Part shown: positions 49,817-58,838 of the stretch, in pieces
Layout: each line of letters starts with the position of its first letter
Numbering within the stretch: the stretch's first letter is position 1
NCBI GenBank assembly: GCA_050246875.1
Contig: JBFWVF010000007.1
Location: 1 to 64,000 of the forward strand
From: SHWB01 sp050246875
GTDB lineage: Bacteria > Pseudomonadota > Alphaproteobacteria > UBA6615
Direction: 5' to 3'
Length of the DNA: 64,000 bases
Notes under the pieces: generated by a model
Seen by the model: only the letters and a program-made list of their open reading frames with translations
Database searches by the model: none
What the model was told of the DNA's origin: nothing
Made by a program: the position numbers and the translations under genes

Positions 49817-50697
49817 CGCCGGCGCCCGTCGCAACGCCGGCGCCGCGCGTCGGCGCGGTCGCCATCATGGTCGTGGCCATGGCGATCTATGCCGCCGCCG
49901 ACGCGGTCGGCAAGGTGCTGGTCGCCGAGATTCCGGTGCTGCAGCTCGTCTGGGTGCGCACCCTCGCCACCTTCGCCATCTGGGCGCCGGTCATCTTCTG
50001 GATCGGCGGCCGAAGCATCTGGCGGACGGCGCGGCCGGGCGTGCATGCGCTGCGCATCGTCCTCCACCTCGCCTCGGCGCTCTGCTTCACCACCGCGCTG
50101 GCACACCTGCCGCTGGCCGAGGCGATGGCCATCTTCTTCGTCGAGCCGCTGCTGCTGACCGCCCTGTCGGTGCCGCTGCTCGGCGAGAAGGTCGGGGTGC
50201 GGCGCTGGGCCGCCATCGGCGTCGGCTTCGTCGGCATGCTGCTGGTGGTGCGGCCAGGCACCGTCGCCTGGTCCGTCTGGGCATTCTTCCCTCTGGGCTC
50301 GGCTGTCGTCTTCGCCCTCTACGAGATCGTCACGCGCAAGGCCGGGGCGAGCGAGCCGCCGCTGACCTCCTTCTTCTGGCTGATGGCCGGGATGGGCCTG
50401 CTGATGGCGCCGGCGGCGCCGTTCTACTGGGAGCCCCTGCCGGTCCACACGCTGTGGCCGCTGGCCCTGCTCGGCCTGCTCAACGGCTGCGCCCAGTTCG
50501 GCCTGATCGCCGCGCTGGCCCGCGCGCCGGCCACCGTGCTGGCGCCCTTCCGCTACGGCCAGCTCTTCTGGGCCGCCGTCTTCGGCTTCCTCGTCTTCTC
50601 GGCCTTCCCCGACCCCATCTCGCTCGCCGGCATGGCCCTGATCGCAGGCTCCGGCGTCTATGTCTGGTACCGCGAGCGGCAGAGGGCAGCGCCGTGA
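49813..50697 (+). CDS. EamA/DMT-family transporter (copy 2)
   Basis: A 294-residue paralogue of the preceding gene with the same layout: LAHLPLAEAMAIFFVEPLLLTALSVPLLGEKVGVRRW and ARAPATVLAPFRYGQLFWAAVFG. The overlapping start suggests equal production; the two may act as homo- or heterodimers, as some tandem SMR/DMT pairs do (inference). The AT-rich islet begins just after its stop. Confidence 0.9.
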   Translation: MTPAPVATPAPRVGAVAIMVVAMAIYAAADAVGKVLVAEIPVLQLVWVRTLATFAIWAPVIFWIGGRSIWRTARPGVHALRIVLHLASALCFTTALAHLPLAEAMAIFFVEPLLLTALSVPLLGEKVGVRRWAAIGVGFVGMLLVVRPGTVAWSVWAFFPLGSAVVFALYEIVTRKAGASEPPLTSFFWLMAGMGLLMAPAAPFYWEPLPVHTLWPLALLGLLNGCAQFGLIAALARAPATVLAPFRYGQLFWAAVFGFLVFSAFPDPISLAGMALIAGSGVYVWYRERQRAAP

Positions 50698-50704
50698 CGG
50701 ACGC

Positions 50705-51170
50705 CGTGCTAATGATTCAAATCCCTTATGGGATGATAGTCGGGGGGCTTGAGAATTTTGTACCGCGGGTACTGATGAAAAGAAAGCCGAGCAGAGAAAT
50801 ATGATGGGAATAGAGGTGAATAAAATTTTTCAATGCAGCACAAGCGTATTTTTTAACCTTACCCTTTGGGTGTTGGATTTTCGTAACAACAATCCAATGT
50901 TGTTTCTATTTTTTTATTTTATAATAATACCTTTTATCTCCTTCTTAATATCTATTTTTCTCGGAGGTATTGTCTTTATGATAACGATGATCGTGTTGGG
51001 ACTGCTGTTTTTTCCTGTCTGTTTTCATATCGTGTGGCGCGAACTTAAGTCTCGTTACTTTTGATCTGGCCTGCCGACAGGGCAACCAATGATTGGAAAG
51101 ACATCTCGTTGCCTCCAGGGCGGAATGCCGATGAGATTTGAATCTGATGAGCTTGGAAATATGACCGTTG
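50705..51170. other. AT-rich islet of probable foreign origin
   Basis: Between the EamA stop and about 51170 base composition falls sharply, with long A/T runs (for example near 50820-50960), in a window otherwise about 70% G+C. The islet holds one short membrane-protein ORF. No transposase, att repeat or tRNA is visible at its edges. Confidence 0.8.
50801..51064 (+). CDS. Small membrane protein in AT-rich islet (87 aa)
   Basis: Starts MMGIEVNKIFQCSTSVFF. It has two strongly hydrophobic stretches: MLFLFFYFIIIPFISFLISI, then GGIVFMITMIVLGLLFFPV. It ends FHIVWRELKSRYF with a basic tail. No family recognised. Codon use is AT-rich and unlike every neighbour. The ribosome site (GAGAAAT) is poor and a second ATG lies at 50804. 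It could be a transferred gene or a remnant; toxicity or other activity cannot be inferred. Confidence 0.5.
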   Translation: MMGIEVNKIFQCSTSVFFNLTLWVLDFRNNNPMLFLFFYFIIIPFISFLISIFLGGIVFMITMIVLGLLFFPVCFHIVWRELKSRYF

Positions 51171-51227
51171 GCGGTGATATCGTTTCGACGAGCCACCTCA
51201 CTCTGGCCGCCGTGCCACCCCGGGCAG

Positions 51228-51250
51228 GCGCTTTCAGCCGCTGAAAACGC
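51228..51250. promoter_or_regulatory. Palindrome upstream of the bicupin gene
   Basis: GCGCTTTCAG and CTGAAAACGC around a CCG centre pair at 9 of 10 positions, about 100 bp before the bicupin ATG. Operator or small hairpin; no direct evidence. Confidence 0.3.
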
Positions 51251-51353
51251 CCTCTCGGGCCGCTTGGCAGAAGCGTGCCGGCATGGCCACGTGCGCAAAT
51301 TTCGCGGGCCGACGACAATCGCCCGCCACGGCAGTCGCAAGGGAGGTTTCGCG

Positions 51354-52460
51354 ATGGTTCTTCCGGTCCACAAGCCGACGCGCGCCGAGATCATGAAGTG
51401 CGTCGCGCGCTTCGCCGACATCGTTCCCGCCGACGGCGGCCTGCCCGACCAGGAGGTCGAGGGCTACCGCCGCACCTTCCGCAACGCGCTCGGCTTCAGC
51501 CAGCCCAGGGAGGGCGGCGGCACCTACTCGCCGATCGGCGACGAGGCCAAGCCGAAGATCAGCCACCTCTCGGCCGGCTTCAACCTCGGCTACGTCCAGG
51601 CCGATCCGGGCCAGGGCGTGATGATGCACACCCACGACACCAACGAGACCTTCGTGGTCGTCGACGGCAAGTGGAAGTTCGAGTGGGAGGGCGACAAGGG
51701 CAACGACTACGTCGTCCTCAACGAATGGGACATCATCTCCTTCGTGCCCGGCCCGCAGCGCCGCTTCGAATGCGTCGAGGCGCCGAAGGGCATGACGCGC
51801 GGCATGATCCTCGGCGTCATCGGCGGCAATACGCCGGCCGCCGAGTTCTCGCCCGAGGCCGTCAAGGCGATGCGCAAGCTGGGCGTGAAGGTCGTGCAGG
51901 GCGCGACGCAGAAGCTCAAGGTGACGAAACCCAGGCGCGGCGACGTGCTGCAGTGCGTCGCCCGCTTCGACGAGTTGTATGCCACCGACACCGGCCTACC
52001 CGACCAGGCGATGGACGGCTGCCACCGCATCTTCCGCAACGCCATCGGCTTCGCGCCGCCGCGCAACTCCGACAACCCGTCGCCGGTCGGCAACGCAGCC
52101 AAGCCGCGCATCGGACACCTCAAGCCCGGCTTCGGCGCCGCCTACGTCACGGCCAGGCCGGGCCAGGGCACGCTGATGCACAACCACGACACCAACGAGA
52201 CCTTCGTGGTCATGGACGGGACGTGGGAGTTCTTCTGGGAGGGCGACAAGGGCGACGACTCGATCGTGCTCAAGCCGCGCGACATCATCTCCTTCCCGAG
52301 CGGCATCCAGCGCTGCTTCAAGTGCGTCAAGGCGCCCAAGGGCAAGGACATGGGCACCATCCTCGGCGTCATCGGCGGCAACTCGCCCTATGCCGAGTAC
52401 TCCCGGCGTGCCATCGCCGACATGGCCAAGCACGGCATCATCGTGAAGGAAGCGGCGTAA
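51354..52460 (+). CDS. Bicupin protein (two tandem cupin domains)
   Basis: A 368-residue protein made of two similar halves of about 185 residues. Each starts with a (K/Q)CVARF motif and contains a Gly-rich loop and a cupin core: HTHDTNETFVVVDGKWKFEWEGDKG in the first, HNHDTNETFVVMDGTWEFFWEGDKG in the second, followed by DIISF and ILGVIGGN. The His/His/Glu set for a metal is present in both halves. No signal peptide. The reaction is unknown. GGGAGG is 8 nt before the ATG at 51354. It stands alone between the AT-rich islet and a family-B repeat. Confidence 0.85.
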   Translation: MVLPVHKPTRAEIMKCVARFADIVPADGGLPDQEVEGYRRTFRNALGFSQPREGGGTYSPIGDEAKPKISHLSAGFNLGYVQADPGQGVMMHTHDTNETFVVVDGKWKFEWEGDKGNDYVVLNEWDIISFVPGPQRRFECVEAPKGMTRGMILGVIGGNTPAAEFSPEAVKAMRKLGVKVVQGATQKLKVTKPRRGDVLQCVARFDELYATDTGLPDQAMDGCHRIFRNAIGFAPPRNSDNPSPVGNAAKPRIGHLKPGFGAAYVTARPGQGTLMHNHDTNETFVVMDGTWEFFWEGDKGDDSIVLKPRDIISFPSGIQRCFKCVKAPKGKDMGTILGVIGGNSPYAEYSRRAIADMAKHGIIVKEAA

Positions 52461-52547
52461 GCCACATTCCGGCACATGCCGATACGCGAACGGCGGCCTC
52501 CCGGCCGCCGTTCGTCTTTCGGGCGTCGCGCCGCCGCCTGCGCGGCA

Positions 52548-52672
52548 TCCTCCTCCTTCGACAGGCTCAGGATGGGGATGTTCGCAGGTGATGAGCCCGG
52601 CACGAGGCGGGCAGTGTCCGCCGCACGGCCGTTACCAAACGTCCTCGTCCTGAGCCTGTCGAAGGACAAGGA
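52548..52672. repeat. Dispersed palindromic repeat, family B, locus 4
   Basis: Inverted units 52548-52578 (CTCCTTCGACAGGCTCAGG) and 52641-52672 (CCTGAGCCTGTCGAAGGAC). The inner flank GGCCGTTACCAAACGTCCTC resembles locus 2. It lies between the bicupin and the convergent hemA. Confidence 0.85.
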
Positions 52673-52722
52673 CGACGCACCGCCGCACCGTCGGCGCCCC
52701 TGTCCTTACCCTATCAGTGAGA

Positions 52723-53934
52723 TCAAGCCGCGCTGCGCAGGCCCAGGGTCGCCCAGACGTCCTGCAGCGCCGCGACGAGGCGGTCGATGTCGGCGTCGGT
52801 GTGCAGCGGCGTCGGCGTCAGGCGCAGGCGCTCGGTGCCGCGCGGCACGGTCGGGTAGTTGATCGGCTGGACATAGATGCCGTGGCGGTCGAGCAGCGCG
52901 TCGGAGGCGTCCTTGCACGCCTGCGCCTCGCCGACCAGCACCGGCACGATATGGCTCGGCGTCGGCATCACCGGGATGCCGGCCTCGGCGAGGCGGCGCT
53001 TCACCGTCGCCGCGCGCTCCTGGTGGCGGGTGCGGATCGACGGGTCGGCGCGCAGGATGCGGACGGCGGCCAGCGCGCCGGCGGCCAGCGCCGGCGGCAG
53101 CGACGAGGTGAAGATGAAGCCGTTGCCGAAGGAGCGCACGAAGTCGATCAGCGCCGCCGAGCCGGCGATGTAGCCGCCCATCACGCCGAAGGCCTTGGCC
53201 AGCGTGCCCTGGATGACGTCGATACGCGGCGCCACACCGTCGCGCTCGGCGACGCCGCCGCCGGTCGGCCCGTACATGCCGACGGCATGGACCTCGTCGA
53301 GGAAGGTCAGCGCGCCGTGCTTCTCGGCGACGGCGACAATGTCGGCGATCGGCGCGATGTCGCCATCCATCGAGTAGACGCTCTCGAAGGCCACCAGCTT
53401 CGCCCGCTCGCGCGGCAGGCGCGCCAGCACCGTGTCGAGATGCGCGGCGTCGTTGTGGCGGAAGATCGCCTTCTCGCTGCGCCCGTGGCGGATGCCCTCG
53501 ATCATCGAGTTGTGGTTGTCGGCGTCCGACAGCACGACGCACTCGGGCAGGCCCGAGGCCAGCGTCGACAGCGCCGTCCAGTTGGCGACGTAGCCGGAGG
53601 TGAACAGCAGCGCCGCCTCCTTGCCGTGCAGGGCGGCCAGCTCGGCCTCCAGCTCGACATGGACATGGCAGGTGCCGGAGATGTTGCGCGTGCCGCCGGC
53701 GCCGGCGCCGGAGGCGTCGATGGCGGCGTGCATGGCGGCAAGGACGGCCGGGTGCTGGCCCATGCCGAGGTAGTCGTTGGAGCACCAGACGGTGACGTCC
53801 TCGACGCGGCCGCCGACATGGCGGGCGGCGCGCGGGAAGGCGCCGGCCTGCCGTTCGAGGTCGGCGAACACCCGGTAGCGGCCCTCGGCTCTGAGGGCGC
53901 CCAGGCGCTCGGCGAAATAGCGCTCGTAGTTCAT
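52723..53934 (-). CDS. hemA: 5-Aminolevulinate synthase
   Basis: Condenses glycine and succinyl-CoA to ALA, the C4 entry to tetrapyrroles, a marker of alphaproteobacteria. The 403 residues have NDYLGMGQHP, GAGGTRNISGTCHVHVELE, the PLP-binding DEVHAVGMYGPTGGG (Asp213, His216) and Lys247 in GTLAKAFGVMGGY. Start ATG 53934 (MNYERYFAERLGALRAEGRYR) is the standard N-terminus; the longer frame upstream is not conserved. Confidence 0.97.
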   Translation of the reverse strand: MNYERYFAERLGALRAEGRYRVFADLERQAGAFPRAARHVGGRVEDVTVWCSNDYLGMGQHPAVLAAMHAAIDASGAGAGGTRNISGTCHVHVELEAELAALHGKEAALLFTSGYVANWTALSTLASGLPECVVLSDADNHNSMIEGIRHGRSEKAIFRHNDAAHLDTVLARLPRERAKLVAFESVYSMDGDIAPIADIVAVAEKHGALTFLDEVHAVGMYGPTGGGVAERDGVAPRIDVIQGTLAKAFGVMGGYIAGSAALIDFVRSFGNGFIFTSSLPPALAAGALAAVRILRADPSIRTRHQERAATVKRRLAEAGIPVMPTPSHIVPVLVGEAQACKDASDALLDRHGIYVQPINYPTVPRGTERLRLTPTPLHTDADIDRLVAALQDVWATLGLRSAA

Positions 53935-54037
53935 CGACGTCCGAACCCCGTGCCGCGTGCCCCCGCACGCGCCGGTCCATATAACCACACGCCGCGCCCG
54001 CCCGGCGAGCGGCCTATGGCCGCAGCACCCGCCCGGA

Positions 54038-55444
54038 TCAGGAGAGGCCCTGCTCCCGGATCCAGCCCGTCAGGTCCTGCAGCGCCGCGCCGAAACGGGA
54101 CATGATCTCCTCGACGTCGGCCTCGGTCAGCACCAGCGGCGGGCAGAAGGCCAGCGCGTCGCCCGGCAGCGCGCGCAGGATGACGCCGTGCTGCTGGGCC
54201 AGCGCCGACAGCTTCCAGACGACGCGGGCGGCCGGGTCGAACTGGCGCTTCGTCTTCTTGTCGGCGACCAGCTCGACGGCGCCGACAAGGCCGACGCCGC
54301 GCACCTCGCCGACAAGCGGATGGTCGGCGAACTTGCGCAGGCCGGCCTGGAAGACCGGCGCGACGCGGCGGATGTGGCCGATGATGTCGCGCTCCTCGTA
54401 GATACGCAGCGTCTCCAGCGCCACCGCCGCGGCCACCGGATGGCCGGAATAGGTGTAGCCGGTGTTCCACATGCCGAACCTATCGCCGCCGGACTTGAGG
54501 CCCTCGTAGATCTGCTCGGTCATCAGCACGGCGCCGATCGGCAGGTAGGCCGAGGAGAGCGCCTTGGCCACCGTCATCAGGTCGGGTTTGATGCCGTAGG
54601 TTTCGCAGGCGAACATGTTGCCGGTGCGGCCGAAGCCGGTGATGACCTCATCGGCGATCATCAGCACGTCGTGCTTCTTCAGCACCTCCTGGATGCGCTG
54701 GAAGTAGGTGCGCGGCGGCGGAACGGCGCCGCCGGCGCCCATCACCGGCTCGGCGATGAAGGCGGCGACCGTGTCCGGCCCCTCACTGACGATGAGGTCG
54801 TCAAGTTCCTGCGCGAGACGCGCCGCGAAATCCTCCTCGCTCTCGCCCGGCCGGCCCTGGCGGTAGAAGTGCGGCGTCGTGACGTGCAGGAAGCGGCCGT
54901 CGAGCGGCACGTCGAAGCCCTTGTGGGCGTATTCGACGCCGGTCAGCGACGAGGCCGCCAGCGTAATGCCGTGATAGGCGTTCTTGCGCGCGATGATCTT
55001 CTTCTTCTGGGGCCGGCCGATGGCGTTGTTGTAGTACCAGACGATCTTGACCTGGGTGTCGTTGCCCTCGGAACCGGAGTTGACGAAGAACGCCTTGCTC
55101 ATCGGCACCGGCGCCATCGAGATCAGCTTCTCGGCGAGGTCGATGGTCGTCGGGTTGGAGCGATGGGTGAAGCCCTGCACGTAGGGCAGGCGCATCATCT
55201 GCTCGTAGGCGACGCGCGCCAGACGCTCCTCGCCATAGCCGAGCGAGGTGCACCACAGACCGGCCATCGCCTCGATGTATTCCTTGCCGGCATCGTCCCA
55301 GACGCGGATGCCCCTAGCGCGCTCCAGGATCAGCGGACCGTTCTCCTCATGCGCCTTCAGGTTGGTGAAGGGATGCAGGTAGTAGGCGATGTCGCGCGCC
55401 GCCGCGGAATTGGGGGCGAAGCGGGTGCGGTCGGACGGGGCCAT
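54038..55444 (-). CDS. Class III (omega) aminotransferase
   Basis: A 468-residue PLP enzyme. GLWCTSLGYGEERL near the N-terminus, NSGSEGNDTQVK, Asp265 in IADEVITGFGRTG and Lys294 in VAKALSSAYLPIGA. The GLWC and YYNNAIGRPQKKKIIARKNAYHG segments match the omega-amine:pyruvate/putrescine aminotransferase branch. The exact amine donor is not determinable. A CTAGGTT (minus strand, 55499-55493) 49 bp upstream may be the -10. Confidence 0.92.
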   Translation of the reverse strand: MAPSDRTRFAPNSAAARDIAYYLHPFTNLKAHEENGPLILERARGIRVWDDAGKEYIEAMAGLWCTSLGYGEERLARVAYEQMMRLPYVQGFTHRSNPTTIDLAEKLISMAPVPMSKAFFVNSGSEGNDTQVKIVWYYNNAIGRPQKKKIIARKNAYHGITLAASSLTGVEYAHKGFDVPLDGRFLHVTTPHFYRQGRPGESEEDFAARLAQELDDLIVSEGPDTVAAFIAEPVMGAGGAVPPPRTYFQRIQEVLKKHDVLMIADEVITGFGRTGNMFACETYGIKPDLMTVAKALSSAYLPIGAVLMTEQIYEGLKSGGDRFGMWNTGYTYSGHPVAAAVALETLRIYEERDIIGHIRRVAPVFQAGLRKFADHPLVGEVRGVGLVGAVELVADKKTKRQFDPAARVVWKLSALAQQHGVILRALPGDALAFCPPLVLTEADVEEIMSRFGAALQDLTGWIREQGLS

Positions 55445-55610
55445 GGGGCGCTTCCTCGGGCTGCCGGCGGCCCCGGTCGGGCCGTTGCCGGGAACCTAGG
55501 AGCCCCGGCCGCCACGGGCAAGCGGCGAAGTTCCGCCGCCGCCGCGGCCGAGTGTTGTTGCGGCGGACGGCCGCATCGCGTCAGATGCGCCACCTGCGAG
55601 GAGTGGAGGG

Positions 55611-56375
55611 ATGAAGACCATGAGGGGGTCGACAATTCTGGCGGTCGCCGCCGCCCTGGCGCTGGCCGCGGCCGCGGCGCAGGCGTCGGGAACCAAGGCG
55701 AAGTGGAGCTACGAAGGCCCGGGCGGCCCGCAGCACTGGGGCGACCTCGACGCTGAATACGCCCTGTGCAAGGCCGGGAAGGCGCAGTCGCCGATCGATC
55801 TCGCCGACGCCAACGTCATGGCCGGCGTCACCATCGCGACCGATTACCGGCCGCTGCCGCTGACCGTGCTGCATAACGGGCACACCGTGCAGTTCAACGT
55901 CGGCAACGGCAGCACACTGACCTCGGGCGGCAAGAGTTTCGACCTCGTGCAGGTGCATTTCCACGCGCCCACCGAGCACGCGATGGGCGGCCGGACATTC
56001 CCGCTGGAAGCCCATTTCGTCCACCAGTCGGCGGCGGGAAAGCTCGCGGTGATCGGCGTGATGATCGTCGAGGGCGCGGCCAACCCCGCCCTCGCGGCCC
56101 TGCTGCGGCACCTGCCGATGCAGGAGATGGCAGCCAAGACCTATCCCGAGACCGTCATCGACCCCGCCGGCCTGATGCCGGCGCAGCGCGACCTGTTCCG
56201 CTACATGGGCTCGCTGACGACGCCGCCGTGCAGCGAGGGCGTGAACTGGCACGTCATGGCGGCGACGATCACCGCCTCGGCGGCGCAGATCGAGATGCTC
56301 GCCAAGGCGATGGGCGCCAACGCGCGCCCGGTGCAGGCGGCGAACGACCGCCTGATCGTCGCGCCGGCGCGGTAG
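55611..56375 (+). CDS. Alpha-family carbonic anhydrase, exported
   Basis: A 254-residue protein with a signal peptide of about 25 residues (ILAVAAALALAAAAAQAS). Alpha-CA domain: WGDLDAEYALCKAGKAQSPIDL, zinc ligands His116 and His118 (VHFHAPTEH) and His135 (EAHFVHQ), and SLTTPPCSEGVNWHV with Cys partner for Cys53. Hydrates CO2 in the periplasm. A start at the second ATG (55620) is also possible. The gene is divergent from the aminotransferase gene. Confidence 0.94.
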   Translation: MKTMRGSTILAVAAALALAAAAAQASGTKAKWSYEGPGGPQHWGDLDAEYALCKAGKAQSPIDLADANVMAGVTIATDYRPLPLTVLHNGHTVQFNVGNGSTLTSGGKSFDLVQVHFHAPTEHAMGGRTFPLEAHFVHQSAAGKLAVIGVMIVEGAANPALAALLRHLPMQEMAAKTYPETVIDPAGLMPAQRDLFRYMGSLTTPPCSEGVNWHVMAATITASAAQIEMLAKAMGANARPVQAANDRLIVAPAR

Positions 56376-56394
56376 ATCGCCCGTCGCGCCAGCG

Positions 56395-57804
56395 TCAGCC
56401 GGCGTCGACGCGCTCGAAGTCGTCCTGCCTGGCGTCGGGGCCGGTCTGCACTTCGATCAGGTCGAGCGCCTCGTCGCCCAGCGCCAGCAGGGCATGGGCG
56501 GCGCCGGGCGGGATGCTGATCGACTGGCCGGCCCGCAAGGTGCCGGCCACCGCGTCGACCGTCACCTGGGCGGTGCCGGCGACGACGACCCAGTGCTGCG
56601 CGGCATGGCGGTGACGGCGCGGCCGCACCGCGCCGCCGGCGTGCAGGCGGATGCGCTTGACCTGGAATCCCGGCCCCCGGTCGATGGTCTGCCAGTAGCC
56701 CCACGGCCGGTAGGTCTGCGGATGGGCCGCGGCCTCGCGCCGGCCGCCGGCCGCCAGCCGGTCGACGATGGCACGGACCTTCTGGCTCTCGTCCCGCGGC
56801 GCCACCAGCACCGCGTCCTGCGTGGCGACGACGACGAAGTCGCGCAGGCCGATGGCGGCGACCAGCGGCCCGTCGCTGCGCAGGTAGCAGGCCTCGCTGT
56901 CGAGCTGGATCACGTCGCCGACGACGACGTTGCCGGCCGCGTCGCGTGCGCCGATGTCGCGCAGCGCGCCCCAGGCGCCGACGTCGCTCCAGCCCAGCGC
57001 GGCCGGCACGACGACGGCCCGCGACGTGCGCTCCATCACCGCCACGTCCAGCGCCACGGCGGGCGCGGCGGCGAAGGCGGCGCCGTCGAGGCGCAGGAAG
57101 TCGAGATCGGCGCGGGCGCCGGCCACGGCGGCGCGGCAGGCCGCCGTGATCGCCGGCGCGTGACGATCGAGTTCGGCGAGGATGCCGGCGGCGGTGAACA
57201 CGAACATGCCGCTGTTCCACGCATGCCCGCCGGCGGCCAGCAGCCGGGCGGCGGCATCGGCCGACGGCTTCTCGACGAAGCGCGCGACCCTGTGGATGCC
57301 GTCGAGGCCGTCGGCCGGCGCGCCAAGCTCGATCCAGCCGTAACCCGTCTCCGGTGCCGTCGGCGTGATGCCGAACGTCACGAGCAGGCCCTGGCGGGCC
57401 GCGCGCGCCGCGGCGGCAACGGCGATGCGGAAGCGCTCGACATCGGCGATGACGTGGTCGGACGGCTGGACCAGCATCACCGCATCCGGGGCGCTCCGCG
57501 CCAGCCAGAGCGCCGCGACGGCGACCGCGGCGGCCGTATGCCGGCCTTCAGGCTCGAGGATGATCGACCGCGGCGCGACGCCGGCCGCGCGCAACTGCTC
57601 GGCGACGATGAAGCGATGCTCCTCGTTGCAGACGACCAGCGGCGCCGCGAACCCCTCGCCCGAAGCGCGCAGGGCAGTGTCCTGCAGCATGGTGCGCGGA
57701 CCGGCCAGCGGCAGGAACTGCTTGGGCATGAGCTGGCGCGACAGCGGCCACAGCCGCGTGCCGGCGCCGCCGGAGAGGATGACTGGAACGACCGGGTCAG
57801 GCAT
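56395..57804 (-). CDS. manC: Mannose-1-phosphate guanylyltransferase / mannose-6-phosphate isomerase (bifunctional)
   Basis: A 469-residue protein. The nucleotidyltransferase domain has PVILSGGAGTRLWPLSRQLMPKQFLPL and VEKPSADAAARLLAAGG. The C-terminal type II PMI cupin has YRPWGYWQTIDRGPGFQVKRI and RRHRHAAQHWVVVAGTAQVTVD. It makes GDP-mannose for polysaccharides. No polysaccharide locus is adjacent, so it probably supplies a general pool. The upstream region is shared with the divergent usp gene. Confidence 0.93.
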   Translation of the reverse strand: MPDPVVPVILSGGAGTRLWPLSRQLMPKQFLPLAGPRTMLQDTALRASGEGFAAPLVVCNEEHRFIVAEQLRAAGVAPRSIILEPEGRHTAAAVAVAALWLARSAPDAVMLVQPSDHVIADVERFRIAVAAAARAARQGLLVTFGITPTAPETGYGWIELGAPADGLDGIHRVARFVEKPSADAAARLLAAGGHAWNSGMFVFTAAGILAELDRHAPAITAACRAAVAGARADLDFLRLDGAAFAAAPAVALDVAVMERTSRAVVVPAALGWSDVGAWGALRDIGARDAAGNVVVGDVIQLDSEACYLRSDGPLVAAIGLRDFVVVATQDAVLVAPRDESQKVRAIVDRLAAGGRREAAAHPQTYRPWGYWQTIDRGPGFQVKRIRLHAGGAVRPRRHRHAAQHWVVVAGTAQVTVDAVAGTLRAGQSISIPPGAAHALLALGDEALDLIEVQTGPDARQDDFERVDAG

Positions 57805-57974
57805 CGGGCCGCCGCATACGTTGACACCACAGACTTGCTAGCCGATCGCGCCGCGCCAGTCGATGGCGCCGCCGGGAGCCGGCGGGCGACGATCCCGGAG
57901 GTTGAGCCATGTCAAAACTCTGGAACCCTCAGTAGCGTAGCGTATTCTAGATAGAGCAGCGCGTGGAGGACGCC
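57805..57974. other. Divergent region between manC and the universal stress protein gene
   Basis: 170 bp. Contains TATTCTAGATA (57943-57953), with CTAGATA ending 22 bp before the usp ATG as a possible -10 for usp, and a CTAG at 57838-57841 that could serve manC. Neither has a good -35. GGAGG lies just before the usp ATG. Confidence 0.35.
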
Positions 57975-58820
57975 ATGGCCGTGAAGGATATTCTCGTCGT
58001 CACCGACGCCACCCCCCCGGGCGGCGCCCGTTCCGCCGCCGCCGCCGGCATCGCCGCGCGCTTCGAGGCGCATCTCACCGGCCTGTTCGTGATGACGCCG
58101 CCGGTCATCCCGACCTACGCAGCCGCCGAGATTCCGCAGGCCGTCTTCGAGATCCAGCGCGAGGCGGCGGAGGCCGACGCTGCCGTGGCCCGCAAGGCTT
58201 TCGATGCGGCCGTCAAGGCGACGGGCGTGGCGTCGGAATGGCGGACCACGGAATCGACGGTCATCGAGGCGGCGACGGTATCCGCCCGCTATGCCGACCT
58301 CGTCGTCGTCGGCCAGGCCAACCCCGAAGCCGGCTTCGCGGCCGGCGTCGACCCCGAACTCGCCGGGGACCTCGCCATCCGGGCCGGACGGCCGGTGCTG
58401 GTGATCCCCTACGCCCCGGCGCAGAAGACGGTCGGGACCCGCGTGCTGGTCGCCTGGAACGCCAGCCGCGAGGCGGCGCGCGCCGTCGCCGACGCGATGC
58501 CGTTCCTGACCGGCGCGAAGCAGGTCGTCACGCTGTCGGTCAATCCCGAGAGCGGCCAGAGGCCCGGTACGCACGGCGCCGATCCGGGCGCCGACATCGC
58601 CCTGCACCTCGCCCGCCACGGCGTGAAAGTGCAGGCCGCGCACACCGTCGCGCCCGACATCGATCCGGCCGACGCCATCCTCAACCGGGCGAGCGACGAC
58701 GGCATCGACCTCATCGTCATGGGCGCCTACGGGCACGCGCGGCTACGCGAGCTGGTGCTCGGCGGCGTGACCCGCGACATGCTCGCCGCCTCGCCGGTCG
58801 CCCTGCTGCTGTCGCACTGA
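57975..58820 (+). CDS. Universal stress protein (tandem UspA domains)
   Basis: A 281-residue cytoplasmic protein. The N-terminal UspA-like half starts VKDILVVTDATPPGGA and lacks the ATP-binding signature. The C-terminal half starts RVLVAWNASREAARAVADAMP and has the G-x2-G-x9-G(S/T) type motif in MGAYGHARLRELVLGGVTRDML. Two-domain Usps are common. ATG 57975 follows GGAGG; a GTG at 57963 is the other in-frame option. A PfkB kinase gene starts 18 bp downstream. Confidence 0.9.
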   Translation: MAVKDILVVTDATPPGGARSAAAAGIAARFEAHLTGLFVMTPPVIPTYAAAEIPQAVFEIQREAAEADAAVARKAFDAAVKATGVASEWRTTESTVIEAATVSARYADLVVVGQANPEAGFAAGVDPELAGDLAIRAGRPVLVIPYAPAQKTVGTRVLVAWNASREAARAVADAMPFLTGAKQVVTLSVNPESGQRPGTHGADPGADIALHLARHGVKVQAAHTVAPDIDPADAILNRASDDGIDLIVMGAYGHARLRELVLGGVTRDMLAASPVALLLSH

Positions 58821-58838
58821 ATCGGCGCGACGGCGCGC

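Noticed and set aside
50705..51170. Prophage or insertion-sequence remnant
   Set aside because: No transposase, integrase, terminal repeats or target duplication could be seen at the edges of the AT-rich islet.
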